Assembly: GCA_916613615.1 (NCBI GenBank)
Contig: OU744724.1
Coordinates: forward strand, 57,674,898 to 57,738,897
Reading direction: 5' to 3'
DNA from: Steromphala cineraria
Taxonomy: Eukaryota > Mollusca > Gastropoda > Trochida > Trochidae
DNA length: 64,000 nucleotides
In this document: piece by piece, positions 1-13,440 of the stretch
How the letters are laid out: each line of letters begins with the position of its first letter
Numbering within the stretch: position 1 is the stretch's first letter
Made by a program: the position numbers and the translations under genes
The notes under the pieces: generated by a model
Told to the model about the DNA's origin: nothing
The model's input: only the letters and a program-made list of their open reading frames with translations
The model's database searches: none

Positions 1-1160
1 GAGGAATTAATTAAATCATTTGCTCTTGTGGAATCTTCATTTCAGATGACATTTGTACTGATTGATTGGACAGAGTTGTTTTTATTAACTCTATTGCGTG
101 ATTAAATCATTCTGCAAAATATCTTTTTGAAGTAAATTTGTTCTGAATTTTCTAATGAGGCGATATTGAGATTTGTCCCAACACAAAATTGGCTCATTTC
201 TCTGACCGAATGATTTAGAATTCTAACATTAAGTAAGGAATTGTTTTATAGCACAAATAATATCTTTTGTTAAAAAAAAGTGTTTCACTAATATCAAATA
301 TTTTTTAAGATAATGGATTTTTTGGACCGTGAACAAAGGGGCATTTTTTTATGTAATTGTCGCCATGGGAATATGAACAAGATAAAGATGTATCTTCACA
401 GCATGTGTTATGTTTTACAATTGTATTTCAACACTTCTGTAAAAAAGTGATCTAAGGAAATTTCAAATGATATATTAGTAACGTCATGATGTTGTTTTTC
501 ACAAAGTAAATGTGTCGCTGGAGTGCCTTGTTTACCTTGTTATTCTTATGCATCATGGTTTGTGATGTTTTACAAGATTTTTTATTTCTGTCTGATTGAT
601 CTGATGTGTCAGCGTTTTAGCTTTGTGAATTGATGAGTAGTGGCACGAAGGTGTAAAGAGGTAGTCAAATGAATATATGTGAAAATCTATGTGTGAATTG
701 TTGGAAACAAAGGTGTAATTGTGGAAGAATATGAATGAGTGACTTCTTTACATTTGCTCAATTAAAGTGGCAGCTCTATCAGTGTTCGGGCGGCCATTTT
801 TATTTTTTGTGAAAATGACATGAAAAAGCACTGTACTGTTACATATTTTACAATATAGTACAAATAAAATTGAAAGATTTACTGCACATTTACAAAGAGG
901 TTGTCATCCTTAAATATTGTATGTATAGTTATATGAATGAGTGGTTGGATAAATGTGAAAATGGGGAGAAAATTAAGATTGTAAATTAAGGGTTTATATC
1001 TATTAGGAGAATTTTTATGATTTAGTATATGAGTCCAATAAATTTGTTAATGTTTTTAATATGTAGATTGAAGGTGGTTTGGATGGAAGACTGGTGAATT
1101 TTGGATTTTGAAAAATAAGGGATAAATTAATAAGTTGGCAGTTTGAAGACAATATGGAGT

Positions 1161-1473
1161 GCGGTGGTGTAGTGGTTAGCGTGCTGGCCTATCACGCCAA
1201 AGACCCGGGTTCGAATCCAGGTGGAGACACCAAAGATTTGTGACCTGGGCTTTACACCGTGTTGTGTCCTTGGGCAAGGCACTTCATCCACATTGCACTC
1301 AGTCTACCCAGCTGTACAATTGGGTACCTGAATACGGGAAGTACGGACCTATGTGGTCGCGCGAAGCGCTTAGTAGCGGCTTTGAAAGTACAATTCCTTC
1401 AGGGTGATAATGTACAGCCAATGAGCAGTGCTTGCACTGGATATTAGGCTTTAAAATGTTCATTATTATTTAT
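1161..1473 (+). mobile_element. tRNA-derived SINE, family A, near full length
   Basis: The head carries polymerase III promoter boxes: box A TGGTGTAGTGG at 1165-1175 and box B GGTTCGAATCC at 1208-1218. It resembles a tRNA-Asp/Glu type head. The body contains the motif GGGCAAGGCACTTCATCCAC and ends near GCTTTAAAATGTTCATTATT. Related copies lie at 32909-33108, 53543-53757 and 53757-54060. It is a SINE rather than a working tRNA because it has a long conserved non-tRNA body. Confidence 0.85.
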
Positions 1474-1739
1474 GAAGAGCAAGACAAAGATATGAAGACA
1501 ATTACAAAGATAGAGGCAAAGCCTTAAAGTTCCTATTTCTGGTTCTTTTAGTTCCTATTTCTGGTACATAAATATATGGCACCAGACTAAATGAACCCTG
1601 TCTGTAATTTGTAGCTAAGAATCTAGATTAGTTAAAGTCAGTGGTCTATATCCAGTGGTTTATCAACGTGATCCTGTTTCCCTGTCTGGCCGTAATTAGG
1701 ATCGAGTAATGACCACTTGTCCACCTTGACCAGACACAG

Positions 1740-2610
1740 TTAGTATAGAGCGGCTACAGTAGCGGTCAGTTGAGTGACAGCTCCATCAGATAGCAAGGAC
1801 ATTCACTTGACCGCTGCTCTGTCCACTATAACTGTCCAGTGACACTGATCTCTCTGATAAGGACAAATAGACTGTGGTCAGTAATCCCCAAAACAGATGT
1901 GTGACAAAGTGGTCAAGGGTATAGGATTAGGAACATGTAAAAATTATAGGGAGTTCTGTCGATGGGGAAAGTTTAGGATTTTTCAATGGCTTGGATGTTG
2001 TGATCGATTTAATGCTTGTGTGTTTTGTCCACTTTAAGTAAGAGAGAAGCAAATTACCAGGTGTTTTGCAATAAAGGAAAAATTTCCTGAACTGAACATT
2101 ATATCAAAAGAAGAATCTGCAAGATGATTTCTTTAACATTCAGTTAACATTCAATTGGAGCCTCGGATAATTGTCACTTTTATCAACAAGTGTTGATATA
2201 TTTGATATCAGAAGACGTCAGATTTTATATTTATTTTAACAATGATTATTCATGCAACTTTTTTGTAAGCGAGTTGAATTTCACTGTTTCAAGGTTATTA
2301 AAATATCCTCACCAAGGACGTTACAGATGTACCAAACTTGGCGACAACATGACCCTTTTATTTAATCAATGAAAATACTTAATGCAAAATATAAGATGGA
2401 CAGCATCTTGGAAATATCCATGCTAGAAAATAAAATGGAATTTGTGAATTGGTCTGTTGTTGTATCTGAAGATGTAGATGCTGGTCAAAGCTGTGGTCAG
2501 TTGATTGACAGTTCAATCAGCCAACTCCATCAGACAGCAAGGACATGAACCTAAGCATCTTCCTGTCTAGTGACACTCATTTCTCTGATGAGGATAAATA
2601 GCCTACAGAT
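1740..2610. repeat. Two diverged copies of an unnamed repeat (about 1760-1880 and 2490-2610)
   Basis: Both segments share GGTCAGTTGA, a run close to CCATCAGAYAGCAAGGACAT, and TCTCTGATRAGGAYAAATAG in the same order. The copies are clearly diverged, so this is an old duplication or dispersed repeat of unknown class. Confidence 0.55.
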
Positions 2611-2992
2611 AGTAAAACAACTGGTGTGCCACAGGTTGTTCAATAGAAGAGGGTGGTCATGTCATCGGTATATGACTTTTTGGTAGTGTATTTAATGCAA
2701 ATTTGTTTGAAAGTTGTATATATAAGGTCCATATCATTAAGGAATGAATACGGGTTTGATGGTCGAGGAATTTTGTAAAATTGATAATTTAAATGACAAC
2801 CAATTCAGTTGAACCTTGCTTTAACCCTTATGTTGCTGAATACTTTATATGGTCTATAAGTCACTCTGGCTGATTTTTATTTTTCTGTTGTGTGGACATC
2901 GCTAATGGTTAGAATCTTGCCCATGTGGCTCTTACAGTATCTCAATCACGAGTATAGTAACAATCTTACGAATATATACCGTACAGAGGTGC

Positions 2993-3354
2993 TTAAAGGG
3001 GCGCAGTAGCATATTTTTAGGAGAAATATGAGGTAATGTCAGGAAAATGAAAATGGTTCCAATTGAAAGAAAATGCATTTAAACTGAATGGAGCAGTAAT
3101 AATTCAAATATATAACGTGAAGTTGAGCCATGCTATTCCTTTTTCTTACACAAAATGAATTAAAGATGTTCACACAAAAATGGCTGCCAATGGAATTTAT
3201 GTGAATCTTATTATTTGTTCTATGACTGTAGAAGATTGGTTTAAGTGATGAGATTTTTGACACTATGAAAATTATACATTTAGCATTAATGCACAATAAT
3301 CAGTGAAAAATTGTAAATGTAAAATGTTCTAAAAATGTGCTACTGCCCCTTTAA
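2993..3354 (+). mobile_element. Non-autonomous TTAA-flanked DNA transposon (MITE), copy 1
   Basis: It begins with TTAAAGGGGCGCAGTAGC and ends with the inverted GCTACTGCCCCTTTAA, giving terminal inverted repeats bounded by TTAA. The interior, for example TTTTTCTTACACAAAATGAA and GTTCACACAAAAATGGC, is shared with copies at 19544-19884 and 63532-63892. TTAA borders are typical of piggyBac-type transposition, but no transposase is present and the superfamily is inferred. Confidence 0.8.
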
Positions 3355-3636
3355 GGCGACCTTTCCAATATGAATTACAGGTATCTCCTGTTCATTACCA
3401 AATACAATGTAGATGCAACTGCAGGTGCTCTAAAGAGGCGTGGTAGGAATGTCTAGGAGGAGAGTCTGGTTTGGGTTGATCTATTTTGGATGAGCAGATA
3501 AATCAATAATGATTCTGTTTAAGATCAGGAACACCTTAATTACATACCATTTGAGAGCAGGTGTCAGGATCTTCGGTAATCGGTTGTATAGCTGTTTAGT
3601 TCATGTTGTCTTCTTCGTCAATTAGGTATCATCACG

Positions 3637-3893
3637 GGTGATGTAGCTCAGTGGTAGAGTTTCCGCTCATCACCTGGAAGACCAGGGTTCGATTTCCGAT
3701 CGAGTCATACCAAAAGACATTAAAAGATGGAAGTTGTTGCTGTCTTGCTTGACACTCAGCATTGTAAAGGCAGAACAGCGCATTAACTGGCGCTGCACTG
3801 TGTCGCTGGGTGCTTCGGCACAATTCAAATTTCCAATATGTATGTACGTACACAGGACAATAAAGTGCTATTATTATAATTATTATTATCATC
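3637..3893 (+). mobile_element. tRNA-derived SINE, family B
   Basis: The head has TGTAGCTCAGTGGTAGAG (box A) and GGTTCGATTTCC (box B), resembling a tRNA-Ala-like 5' half. It is followed by a body containing GGAAGTTGTTGCTGTCTTGC and ending in ACAATAAAGTGCTATTATTA with an AT-rich trinucleotide tail. The inverted copy at 6487-6713 shares the same body. Confidence 0.82.
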
Positions 3894-6047
3894 TCCCTAT
3901 AGCTAGAAATAACTTAATAGGTACATGTGGGGCCGTTGCAGGAAATAACTTCGACTAAAGTTAACCTTAGTGCCATCCTTTACCATTGTTTGCATTGCAC
4001 TAAGGCTACCTTATCGACTTAAGGTCATCTTACTGTTTTGTGTAACATAACCAAGATCCCGATATTTTCATGCAGTGCTAATATCCAGCTTGTAGCAGGT
4101 CCTTTAAAGTTCCTTTTTGAGTTGAATTTCAATACAATATCGATTATTTGTCACTTTTTAAGCAGGCATAGTGTAAGAGAGAGCTGGTAAGGGAGCTTTT
4201 GGATCCTGACCAAAGGTGTTTAGCTTTTATGTTAAGCTAGTCAGTGGAATATAGGAATTTGTTCATTAAAGAGAAAAAACAGCACTCATGATCACTCAAT
4301 ATTTCCTGTTATTTAATATGTGAAATTCATGTTTAGCTATAGCTTACTGGCTATAGCATTATCAACAATAAGTTTGTAATCAATATCATAATCAAAGAAT
4401 TATTTTCTCAGTAAGAAGAATTAAATTTTCAATTATGAACCTAATTTGATGTCAATTTCTACGATAATCTTAAATTTGAAAAAATAATATAAAGGAGACT
4501 AAAATGTTGTTTTTAAGTCTTCATATAGACTTGCTTTTATCTATTTTAGGGTCTGGCTGACAGACTAGTAGAAAGTATGCTCGATTTTATACTGACAAGT
4601 AACTTTACACTAACTGACTCTATACAGCGTCTTCAAACCACAGGATCCTTGTAAAACTATACATGTCATCTGTGATGCAGCAACACAACACATTTCTGCC
4701 AATCAATGTGACATTATGAAATAATTGGGGACAATTTCCAGTTAGCTTACTTTTGCTATTGAAAAGCACCTAATCACGAGTGAAGTGACCCATGGTTCAA
4801 TGTGAAGTCAGCTATTGATTGCTATGGTGTGCATGTCGTTCACTTCCTTCTGAATACACACAACTTTCAAAAAAAATCAAATCATTTTTCTGCATCACTT
4901 GCTCCCTGTTTGTAGTCAAGCTGCCCCTTTAAGAGCTGTGGATGAAGCTTGTTCAGCCTGTGTGGCTCTGCAATGTTACTTTCACTGCAGCTTCTATGTG
5001 ACCATGATGTAGATAGTCGAGGTGTTGTTTAGATACTTGAAAAAGAATATTAAGGTGGTTCTTGTGAATAAAATGGAAATGTTTAATTATTGATTTTTTT
5101 TACATGTTATTTGGAGATTTAGCTTAGAATTATTATTTTTTCAATCTAAAGATTATAGCAATGATTTTACAGTGTAATGTGTTTAATTTAAAATATAGAA
5201 GTTATTTTGAAACATATTTTTTGTTTGCTTTTCCTTGATGATACTTTTTCTTAATGAATCTAAATAAAAATAAAATAGTATTTTTTGTTGTTTTTTTAAA
5301 TCAAAGGAATATCATACACTTTAACTCTTCATGTTCTTGGTAGTTTGTCTTTGAAAATTTTAATCAATGGTTATTTATAATTTATGGTCAAAAATTTACT
5401 TTTTCTTTGAACATTCATTTTACATTGAATAAGTTTGTCAAATAACCTGACTATATGACCTTTAGGGTAACCTGATATTCGATATGACCGACCATAGAAA
5501 ATTATTCATCAGTTATTTGACCAATGAACCCTTTGATCTGTTTGAAACATAACCTTGTGTTATTTGAAATAATATTTGCTTAGTAAATGAGGATATTTGC
5601 GAACACATTTGGACAGAAATTGAAAACCACTTAACTTATTATTCTGCTAAAATTGATGACTGATTGGCATTACCCGATATCTTTTCACTGCATTTTACCC
5701 GATATTTATTTTCATATTACTGGCAAAATGTCCACAGCTTGGTTGATTTTCCAGTTGGATGGTATCCCATTTGCCAGGTATTGTACCTGGGCGTGCAGGT
5801 TAATTGGAGGTGTGGCCAGGTGAGAACAGGTGTGACCAGGGCAGAAAAAGTCGACTTTTCTTTTGAACAGCCTGCTATGACAGTTGATTTGCAATCCTTC
5901 TGGACAATTGAATTGACAGGATGTTGGAGAGAGGATTTCCTGTTCTGTTTCTCTTGGACTTAAATTGGATGAAATGAAAAAAATGTAAAAGCATTAGAGA
6001 TTTTGGTTACTTGTCCATACATTCCGAGTTTAATTCATAGTTTTTTA

Positions 6048-6215
6048 ACCTAGACTATATTTAAGTCTCTGAAATGAGAATATTTTTCAAAAATTCCAAC
6101 TTTTAAGTATTGAACAGAAAAAGGAACCCACTGAAGCTGTTTCAGAAACAGCACTGAACTAGACATGCCAATTTTAGACTTGTAGAGGTCACATAAATAT
6201 TTGTTTCAGGGGCTA
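6048..6215 (+). repeat. Dispersed repeat family R1, copy 1
   Basis: It shares TTAAGTCTCTGAAATGARAA, then GGARCCCACTGAAGYTGTT, then a CTAGAC motif and TTTGTTTCAGGGG, with 7073-7220 and roughly 25050-25283, in the same order. No terminal inverted repeat or coding capacity is seen, and the class is unknown. Confidence 0.55.
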
Positions 6216-6486
6216 TGTCAAAACATTCTTTGGTGGCAGAATTACATGATTTTTAAACCTCCAAATCCTGCATGACTGTTGTCTAATGAACCTGAAGCGG
6301 TATAACTTAAAGTATTACTTCATAAACATGGTAGATCATGAAGTTTAACCCCACTGGTTCCTTTCAGTGACCGATTTGTTAACAAGTGATTGCTCAATTG
6401 ACTAACATTAAATGAATTTGTACAGAGCGGCCTTAGAATTCCATGTGTAAATTCTACCTGGTGTCAAGTGTCTGTGCAATTTTTTA

Positions 6487-6713
6487 TAATTATAATAATA
6501 ACACTTTATTATCCTCAGTACATGTACATATTGGAAATTCGATTTGTGCCCATGGCACCCGGCAGCCACGGTGCAGCGACAGTTAATGCGTTGTTCTGTG
6601 CAAGACAGCAACAACTCCCAACTTTTAACGTCTTTTGGTATGACGCGACCGGGAATCGAACCCCGATCTTCCGGGTGACGAGCGGACACTCTACCACTGA
6701 GCTACGCCCCCCG
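6487..6713 (-). mobile_element. tRNA-derived SINE, family B, inverted copy
   Basis: Read on the minus strand it has the Ala-like head GCGTAGCTCAGTGGTAGAG, box B GGTTCGATTCCC, and the same body and ACAATAAAG-type tail as 3637-3893. The head is better preserved here than in the plus-strand copy. Confidence 0.85.
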
Positions 6714-7072
6714 GTAATTTATGTCTATTACTAGGATGCACAAGTTGAATTTAACATTGAAAAACTATCTAAATTCCTTTTTGAACTATAATAAATATAT
6801 TTGAAAACATGGCAATGTATAAACATAATTTGAGCTTTTGACTACAAAAGCAAGGTCAGCAGTTATATTCCTCAACAAGGATGGGATCAACTCTTCACCA
6901 GGTAACTGTCACCTGTCCTACAGGGTAAACAACCACTACAAATGACTTGGACACTCTTTGTCATCGAGAAGAGTGGAAGAACAGACTTCACATGAAAGAA
7001 AATAAGATAAAAAGAAAAAGACTAATAGAGATACAGACAGCAATTTTTTTAAAAGAAGAACATCTTCATGTA

Positions 7073-7220
7073 GACTGAATTTAAGTCTCTGAAATGAAAA
7101 TATAATCAAATGCTTATGTTTATTATTAAGATAAAGGAGCCCACTGAAGTTGTTCATTTTCAGAAATGGAAGTGAGCTAGACTTGCTGCAATAACCTAGA
7201 ATATATTTTGTATCAGGAAC
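7073..7220 (+). repeat. Dispersed repeat family R1, copy 2
   Basis: It has the same ordered blocks as 6048-6215: TTAAGTCTCTGAAATGAAAA, GGAGCCCACTGAAGTTGTT, CTAGACTTGC and a terminal TTTTGTATCAGG. The spacing between blocks is similar, so this is a related copy about 1 kb downstream. Confidence 0.55.
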
Positions 7221-8228
7221 TTTTCTTTATGTTGGACACCTACAATGTCCTTCTTTCTGGAACCTATAATACTTGTGAAGAGACTTTTAGCATATGTCAA
7301 ATGAATGTAGGAGCCTCAGAGAATTGGCAATTGTTATTTGACTTCCGATCTAGACTTGCTTTTCAAGAGGTTTTGTTTGTATCAAATATTATTAGATTTA
7401 GACTACATATACTCTAAAAAATGTTATGGTTCACCATTAGCATTTTATTCAGAAAATCTTGCTTTTCTTATATATTAGAATTTTAAATACTCTTTAATAG
7501 CTGTTTGTGATATCTTGAAGACTTCATAAACAAGCAAAAAAGGAAATTTAACAGTTAGCAAAATTAGAACATGCGACAGTTTAGAAAAGGAAACATGAGC
7601 TACATTTGATCATTTTAATTATATTAGACCTTAAAAGAAATATGTAAAAAATAAGAAACTCGTTAAGTTATTTTAGTTACCCCGGTATGTCAAGGTTAAT
7701 TTCTTGATCACCAGTTTCATAAATTTAGTTTGAAATAATTTCTTCCATCTTTTTAAAACCAATCTGATGTTCATCATTAGACAAATTCTAGAAGTAAAAT
7801 CATCTGTTTGAAAAGGATTTGACATTTTGAAAAAAATCAAATTAAGTCAATAGTAATGGAAAATACTTGATGAAGTTGAGAGCAATCTATTCAAAATTAC
7901 AGCGGATTAGAAAGTTCTTTCTCTGATTTATCCCATTGATAGAAAGTCAGGCATTAATTATGTCTTCTTGAAACGGTGTTGAGTAACTACGCATAGTAAC
8001 GAGAAACGTAAAACACAAAAAGTCCTCCGTTTCCTTGAATACACAATTCCAACACAAATCTGGAAAATCAATAAAACTTCTTTTTTCAACCCTTGTTGAA
8101 TATTTCCGTTATTCATGTCACTGTGTGGAATGAATTAGCACATGATTAGGAACAAGAGATAGAGTCTACAGTAGTAAGTCCCTATGTGGTTAAAAGAGAG
8201 TGTCAATTGGTAACATATTGGCACATAT

Positions 8229-8603
8229 GACATAGAATCTCCTGATTGTAACAGGCTATAAGCAATGGTGTTCTTAGATGTAGTGGATGAATTAAATTTG
8301 AGACAAGGAAGAGTTAGGTTGCCACTGTGTCAATATGAATTGGTAAATTTCTAGTTAGAGCTAAGATTATGTCAGCTTTCACAAGAGATATTTGGGCTAT
8401 AATAATGAGGAATAGACTGAAAAATATTCTTGTTGCTTTTTGTGTGCGAGGAGAATAACATAGAATCTCTTGATTGTAACATGCCAAAGGGAAAGATATT
8501 CTTAAATGTGTATGTAGTGAATGAATTTCATTTGAAGATTTAGGTTGGCACTGTGTCAATATAAATTGTTAAATGCAGCTGTCACAAAAGCTATTTGGCC
8601 TAA
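8229..8603. repeat. Diverged direct duplication of about 150-180 bp
   Basis: The blocks at about 8229-8410 and 8457-8603 share ACATAGAATCTCYTGATTGT, GAATGAATTT-like sequence, CACTGTGTCAATATRAATTG and a final CACAAAAGMTATTTGG-like run in the same order. The sequence has no coding signal. Confidence 0.55.
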
Positions 8604-11219
8604 GCAATAGACAAATACTAACTTAGTTCATTTGTATAAGATAGGTAGCTTTTACTAGTGTGTTTGAAGCATTTATGGACTTCAGATTAACCAAAGTTTC
8701 AGATTTTAAGAATTTCACTTGAAACTGTAGTTCTGCTTTATGACTGTATATTGGATAGAAATCTTTGATGTAGGTCCTCATCCAGCTAGTCTAGATTTGA
8801 CAGCATAGCAAAAAAGATAAACAAAAATAACTACAAGGATGAAGGTACAGTTGTTATTTTTTAAAGTTCTTATGGACTAAATTTTTGTTTAATGAAGCTG
8901 CTAAGAGAATAATTTAAGCTATAAAGGGCAGATAACTCTAAGTGTTTGAGTGTACCTGTCATAGTTTGGTCAAGCATCGTGTGCATGATGTACGAGACCA
9001 GGATTAAACTCTGTCTGTGTTCACTGATCCGTAAACTCATCGGCTATTTCAGGCTAATTGTAACTCTCGATCGCTGATGCCATGTTACTTACTCTATCTT
9101 CCGATCAGTAAACTGAATTCATCAACCATCAGATCTCAAGCAAGAGAAAGTGACGGACATCGGAGATGATCAATTTTGTCAATTTGTATGAAAGCGTAGA
9201 TTACTTGTTCCGGCTGGCTAGTAATCACGCTAATACCTGTGACTAAAAGAGTCCTCATGACACGATATACTGTAAAATGTAAAAACATCATAGGCAGTTG
9301 GAAAGGATCAGATTTGTGTTCGACCTTGAAGAGAATAGATAGTGTTCTCAATAGATTAGGATCTGTGACTTGTCAGCAGTTGAAAAGTATTGACAGGAAA
9401 GTTAGATGAATATCAAAGTTAAGTTAGTTTCTAAAACTTTTCGTCTTTTAAAATGTTTGATTGTCCTTGTGGTTTCAGCATGAATTTCTTTTTGATGATT
9501 TTGTTGTTTGAACGTATCAAATTTATAATTTTATCACGATCAAGCAACAAATTTCATTGGTTGACTTTGTCCTTCTATTATCTTAAAGCTGACTGACATG
9601 ATGCACTTTCAATTTTGATTCTTCAATTGAATAAATTATTTTCATATCAGAAATTTACGAGCAGTTTGAAAAACGTCATCATAAACACAAAACAGAAACT
9701 CAGTGGTTTATTTCATCTTTTGATGTTGAAAAATTTTGTGCAATGACAAATTGCAAATTTTATGTTTTTCTACCAAATCCCTTTGATAAAGAGAAGATTG
9801 AGAGGTGTTGGTTGTTAGAGAAAAAAAATATCATAAAATTCATTTGTTTATTGTTTCTGCCCTTGATCTTCAATATTTTTTGTCTAATGACTATTTCTTC
9901 TATCGGGAATCATCTAAAACAGTTTTGATATGTTGATGACACTTGTTGTCAGTGAGGTGATGACATCTTGAAACTTGTCATCGTGGTCCTGCAACAGAGC
10001 GACGCCAGATTCACCATGTTGACAGTTGATTGCTTGAATGGTTGACTTTGAACAGGAAAAAGGTTTCATACGACTAAAAGCTTCTGATGTGTGCATGTCC
10101 CCAAGGTGTTGACAGTTTGTAGTCAAACCAGTGGATGAGTCACATATTAAGTGAGGTAATTGGCTTTATGTTGGACTCCAGGGACGCCCAATGATACAAC
10201 AATCTGATGCAGCAACAAATAGTTCCCTGGCTGGACATGCATGTTGCTTCAGGGATCAGAGACCCATAAGCCTGATGGGTGACTCAAAGAGAGCCTTTGT
10301 GAAGACATGCTTATTGGTTAATTTGAGAATGGATCCCTTTTAAAATGTGATCCTATTTGCCATCAAAGAGTGGTCTCCTTAAATAAATGAATTATTCTGT
10401 GTTACGAACCCAGTAGTCTGAGAACCCCATTAAGGTTCACTCGTAATTGGAGGATCGCTTCGGACCATACTCGAACTCAATGAACTGAGGGATGCTCAAA
10501 TCACAACATTTCAACATTATGGCCATAGGTTAGGCTTCAGAATGATCGAGCTTAGGGCTGAGGGTTGCTTTGAAAGTGTGATGGAATGCATGAGTTCGAA
10601 TTGGAAAAGCTTTGAAATTCATTGCCTGAAACAATTCATAAATCTGTTTTTGTCTTGAAACAACTCTGTTGTTTTTCATAAATGTTGATTCTTTGAATAA
10701 AAATACAACCACAATTTCTTTTCTTTTTCATTGAAGCACATTTTGAATTATTTCATTCCATTTCTTATATCATATTTTTTTTCATTTTGAAAAAAAAAAA
10801 TTGTGAAAATATCAGTCAATGAAAAAGATTCAATTCATAAATAAGTAAAGAAAGAATATTCTGAGAAAATAGCTCTTCTTATAAATACAAGATTTATTAC
10901 TTCTATCCTTTGATGTGATCTGGATTCCATATTCCAATTTACAAATACCAAGCAATAATGACTTAAGCAGTATCGATAGATTCTCCGTTTTATGTTATTT
11001 CTCAGATGACTTCAGTTGATTTGGAAACTCAGCCAATATAACTCCTGATTGGTCCAAAGTAGGTTATTGCAGGTTCTATAGCTATTAAGATAAGACAGTC
11101 CTGTTCTGTGTTATGTCCAAAAGTAATGCGTGTCCATTAAACTGCGCTACAGAAAGTGATCATGTGGTAAAGTCCCTTATTTCTTGTCTCAGGAATGCTG
11201 TACACATTTTGTAGGACCT

Positions 11220-11311
11220 GTTATGGACACTCGTATGATTGTTATGGACACTCGTTTGATAGTTATGGACACTTGTTTGATTGTTATGGACACTCGTTTG
11301 ATTGTTATAGA
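11220..11311 (+). repeat. 21-bp minisatellite, about four copies
   Basis: GTTATGGACACTCGTTTGATT repeats at 21-bp intervals starting near 11220, 11241, 11262 and 11283. There are single-base differences between copies, and a degraded fifth start follows. Confidence 0.85.
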
Positions 11312-11803
11312 TATTATTTTCTTATCTGCCATCTCCTCTTGAATTCAATGATTCTTTATTGATGCACGGACCAGATCAAAGACGAGAGTTACCCGCCCCT
11401 GTCATAAATGCAAGTGATTTATTTAGTGGAAATCCATTAATGCTTATCAGCAGCTTTTATCCGCGTATTATTGCAGATCTACATCATGCCTGTGGTTGCT
11501 TGGATAGCTGCCGGGAAGCAATAACAATGATATTGATATTAACACGATAATTCAAACATCTTGTTAAAATCGTATTACATCAATAAATCCACAATTTCAT
11601 TTATTTGCTCATCATCCTTGGTGATTTTCTTGGTAAATTATTTAGATTTGCACATATGGTGTTTTTTTATGCAATAAATCTCTTGATTAAGATTTTTAGT
11701 AGTTTGCTGTTTTGGGCATTATTTACCTAACATTTGAGGTTTGATTTGTGAGTAGGAAAATATATGTTTAAATTTCATGAATTATTTAAGAGTGTATTCT
11801 ATA

Positions 11804-11962
11804 AAGAAGACAAGGAGTTTATGGATTACTAACTTCTTTATTGTAGAAAAGGTAATAAGAATCTATACAGAAATAATTCTACTTTTCTACAATAAAGAAA
11901 TTGATATTCTATAAACCTCCTTGTCTTCTTGATATTTCCAACTTCTAAAATGCCCCTGAAAA
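11804..11962. mobile_element. Foldback element, family F, copy 1
   Basis: Long arms at 11804-11851 and 11882-11930 are inverted complements, with ends AAGAAGACAAGG and CCTTGTCTTCTT and inner parts TTTATTGTAGAAAAG and CTTTTCTACAATAAA. Immediately 3' is an unpaired tail TTTCCAACTTCTAAAATGCC. The same tail follows the foldbacks at 50646 and 60074, so this is a transposable family rather than a chance hairpin. Confidence 0.75.
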
Positions 11963-13302
11963 CAACTCAGTGTATTCTATGTCAGTACTTTATCATAATG
12001 TCTAACTTTGTATCTAAATCAGTTCCACTCTGAACTTCTGCAACAGTTTGCCCATTGGAAACCAGCGGCAGTATCAGGACTCGTAACTTAGAGCAGTTCC
12101 AGAATACGACAGCAAGCCAATAACACTCACAATGCATGAACTTATTACAACATTCTTGCAGTGTTTGCACTTGCTTTCTGCTTGGGAGAGATTTATATAA
12201 AAGCACCTGGCGTGTGTTTTTCTTCAAATCTGTCATTGAACAATCCACAACTCCAGGTATTTGTGAACCATCAAAAGCTAGAGAGAATGCCAAGGTCAGC
12301 AAATCAAAATCTCTTGATAGTAAAAATAACACATAGAGTCAATTTATGAATATATACAGGGACAGAACCTTTTGCTAAGCTGGTACTGTCCTTTACACAA
12401 TTAACCTCCAAAGGACATCAGGACACAGGAAAATTTTGCAAATTTCAGATATAGTGTGATGATCGAACCATTCCCTGCAAACTGAATGCACAAGATATGA
12501 GCAGGACTATCAAAATGATTGGATATTTTTATAGCTCAATGCCTAGACTAACACATTGTCCCTGAAAAATGTTTTTTTTTTGTCTATAATTTAAATGTGT
12601 AATATTTGATATAAAAATAAGATTAAAAGGACCCTGAATAGTACTTTATTTCAGGCTGAGGCAACTAGACTTGCTAACATTTTGGAGACTAAAGAAGGCT
12701 CTTTTCAAATTGTTCTTGCGTTAGGGTCTGGATATCAGACTAATCGAGTGCCTCTTTCCCTCAACAGCTACCCTGCACTATCCCCCACTCCCCCCATTCT
12801 CTGAGGACCTACAGTAGCACTTCTCTCAGGTGTAAGGTTTTCACTGATTACAGCAGAGTACTTCATTACTTATAGTCAGTGGTGTTAGTAGGCTTGTTGT
12901 GCCATGTGTAAGTGTGGCCAGCTTGATGAATGATTTATGATAACCACTAATCTATATGGTAGGTGTAATGAAGCTGGAATTGCTCTGGAATCTCGTCCCA
13001 GAGGTGTTTCACATCTCTTCTTGATACCAGCGAACTTGTTAACGATGTCCAGCTGTTGGTTAATTAACGAGCAGCACTAATTACTGACCAACTGACCTGG
13101 TATCTGGTTTATGTCTTTAGAGTAGTTGTCTCGGTCATCTGTGTACTTGTTTATATGAGTCTTTGATACTTACCAATATACAGCAATACAATATATATAT
13201 AGCCATTTGGTTTACTGAAGCACACCTACTAGATTATGACATTACTGAAAATTTATTACATTACCCAATCTGTTTAGTGTATTCTGTTTCACTTAACGTA
13301 GG

Positions 13303-13440
13303 TGGCAAGATAGCGCAGTGCTTAGCGGTCGGCTTCGGATCAGGTGTTCCGTGGTTTGATTCCCGCCAGGGTCTTGGTAACTTTGTCTGCAGTAGAGAAC
13401 TGTTCTATACTCAGTCAGGTTTGGGTGCAATGCTATACTG
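13303..13440 (+). mobile_element. Possible tRNA-derived SINE, family C
   Basis: The segment has a box A-like stretch GATAGCGCAGTGCTTAGCGG and a box B-like GGTTTGATTCC at 13353-13363, at tRNA-like spacing. I find no second copy of the downstream body in the window, so a decayed tRNA pseudogene is the alternative. Confidence 0.5.

Noticed and set aside
1161..1233. Candidate functional tRNA gene
   Set aside because: Box A and box B are present, but the segment continues into a conserved SINE body found elsewhere in the window. The same reasoning removes 3637, 6640-6713, 13303 and 53998-54058.
4919..4934. GCTGCCCCTTTAAG resembling one end of the TTAA MITE
   Set aside because: No partner end or shared interior nearby. 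The match is too short to call a relic.
11982..12332. 116-codon minus-strand open frame with cysteines
   Set aside because: No known domain, plus-strand frames overlap it, and it lies directly beside a foldback tail. Probably repeat sequence or chance.
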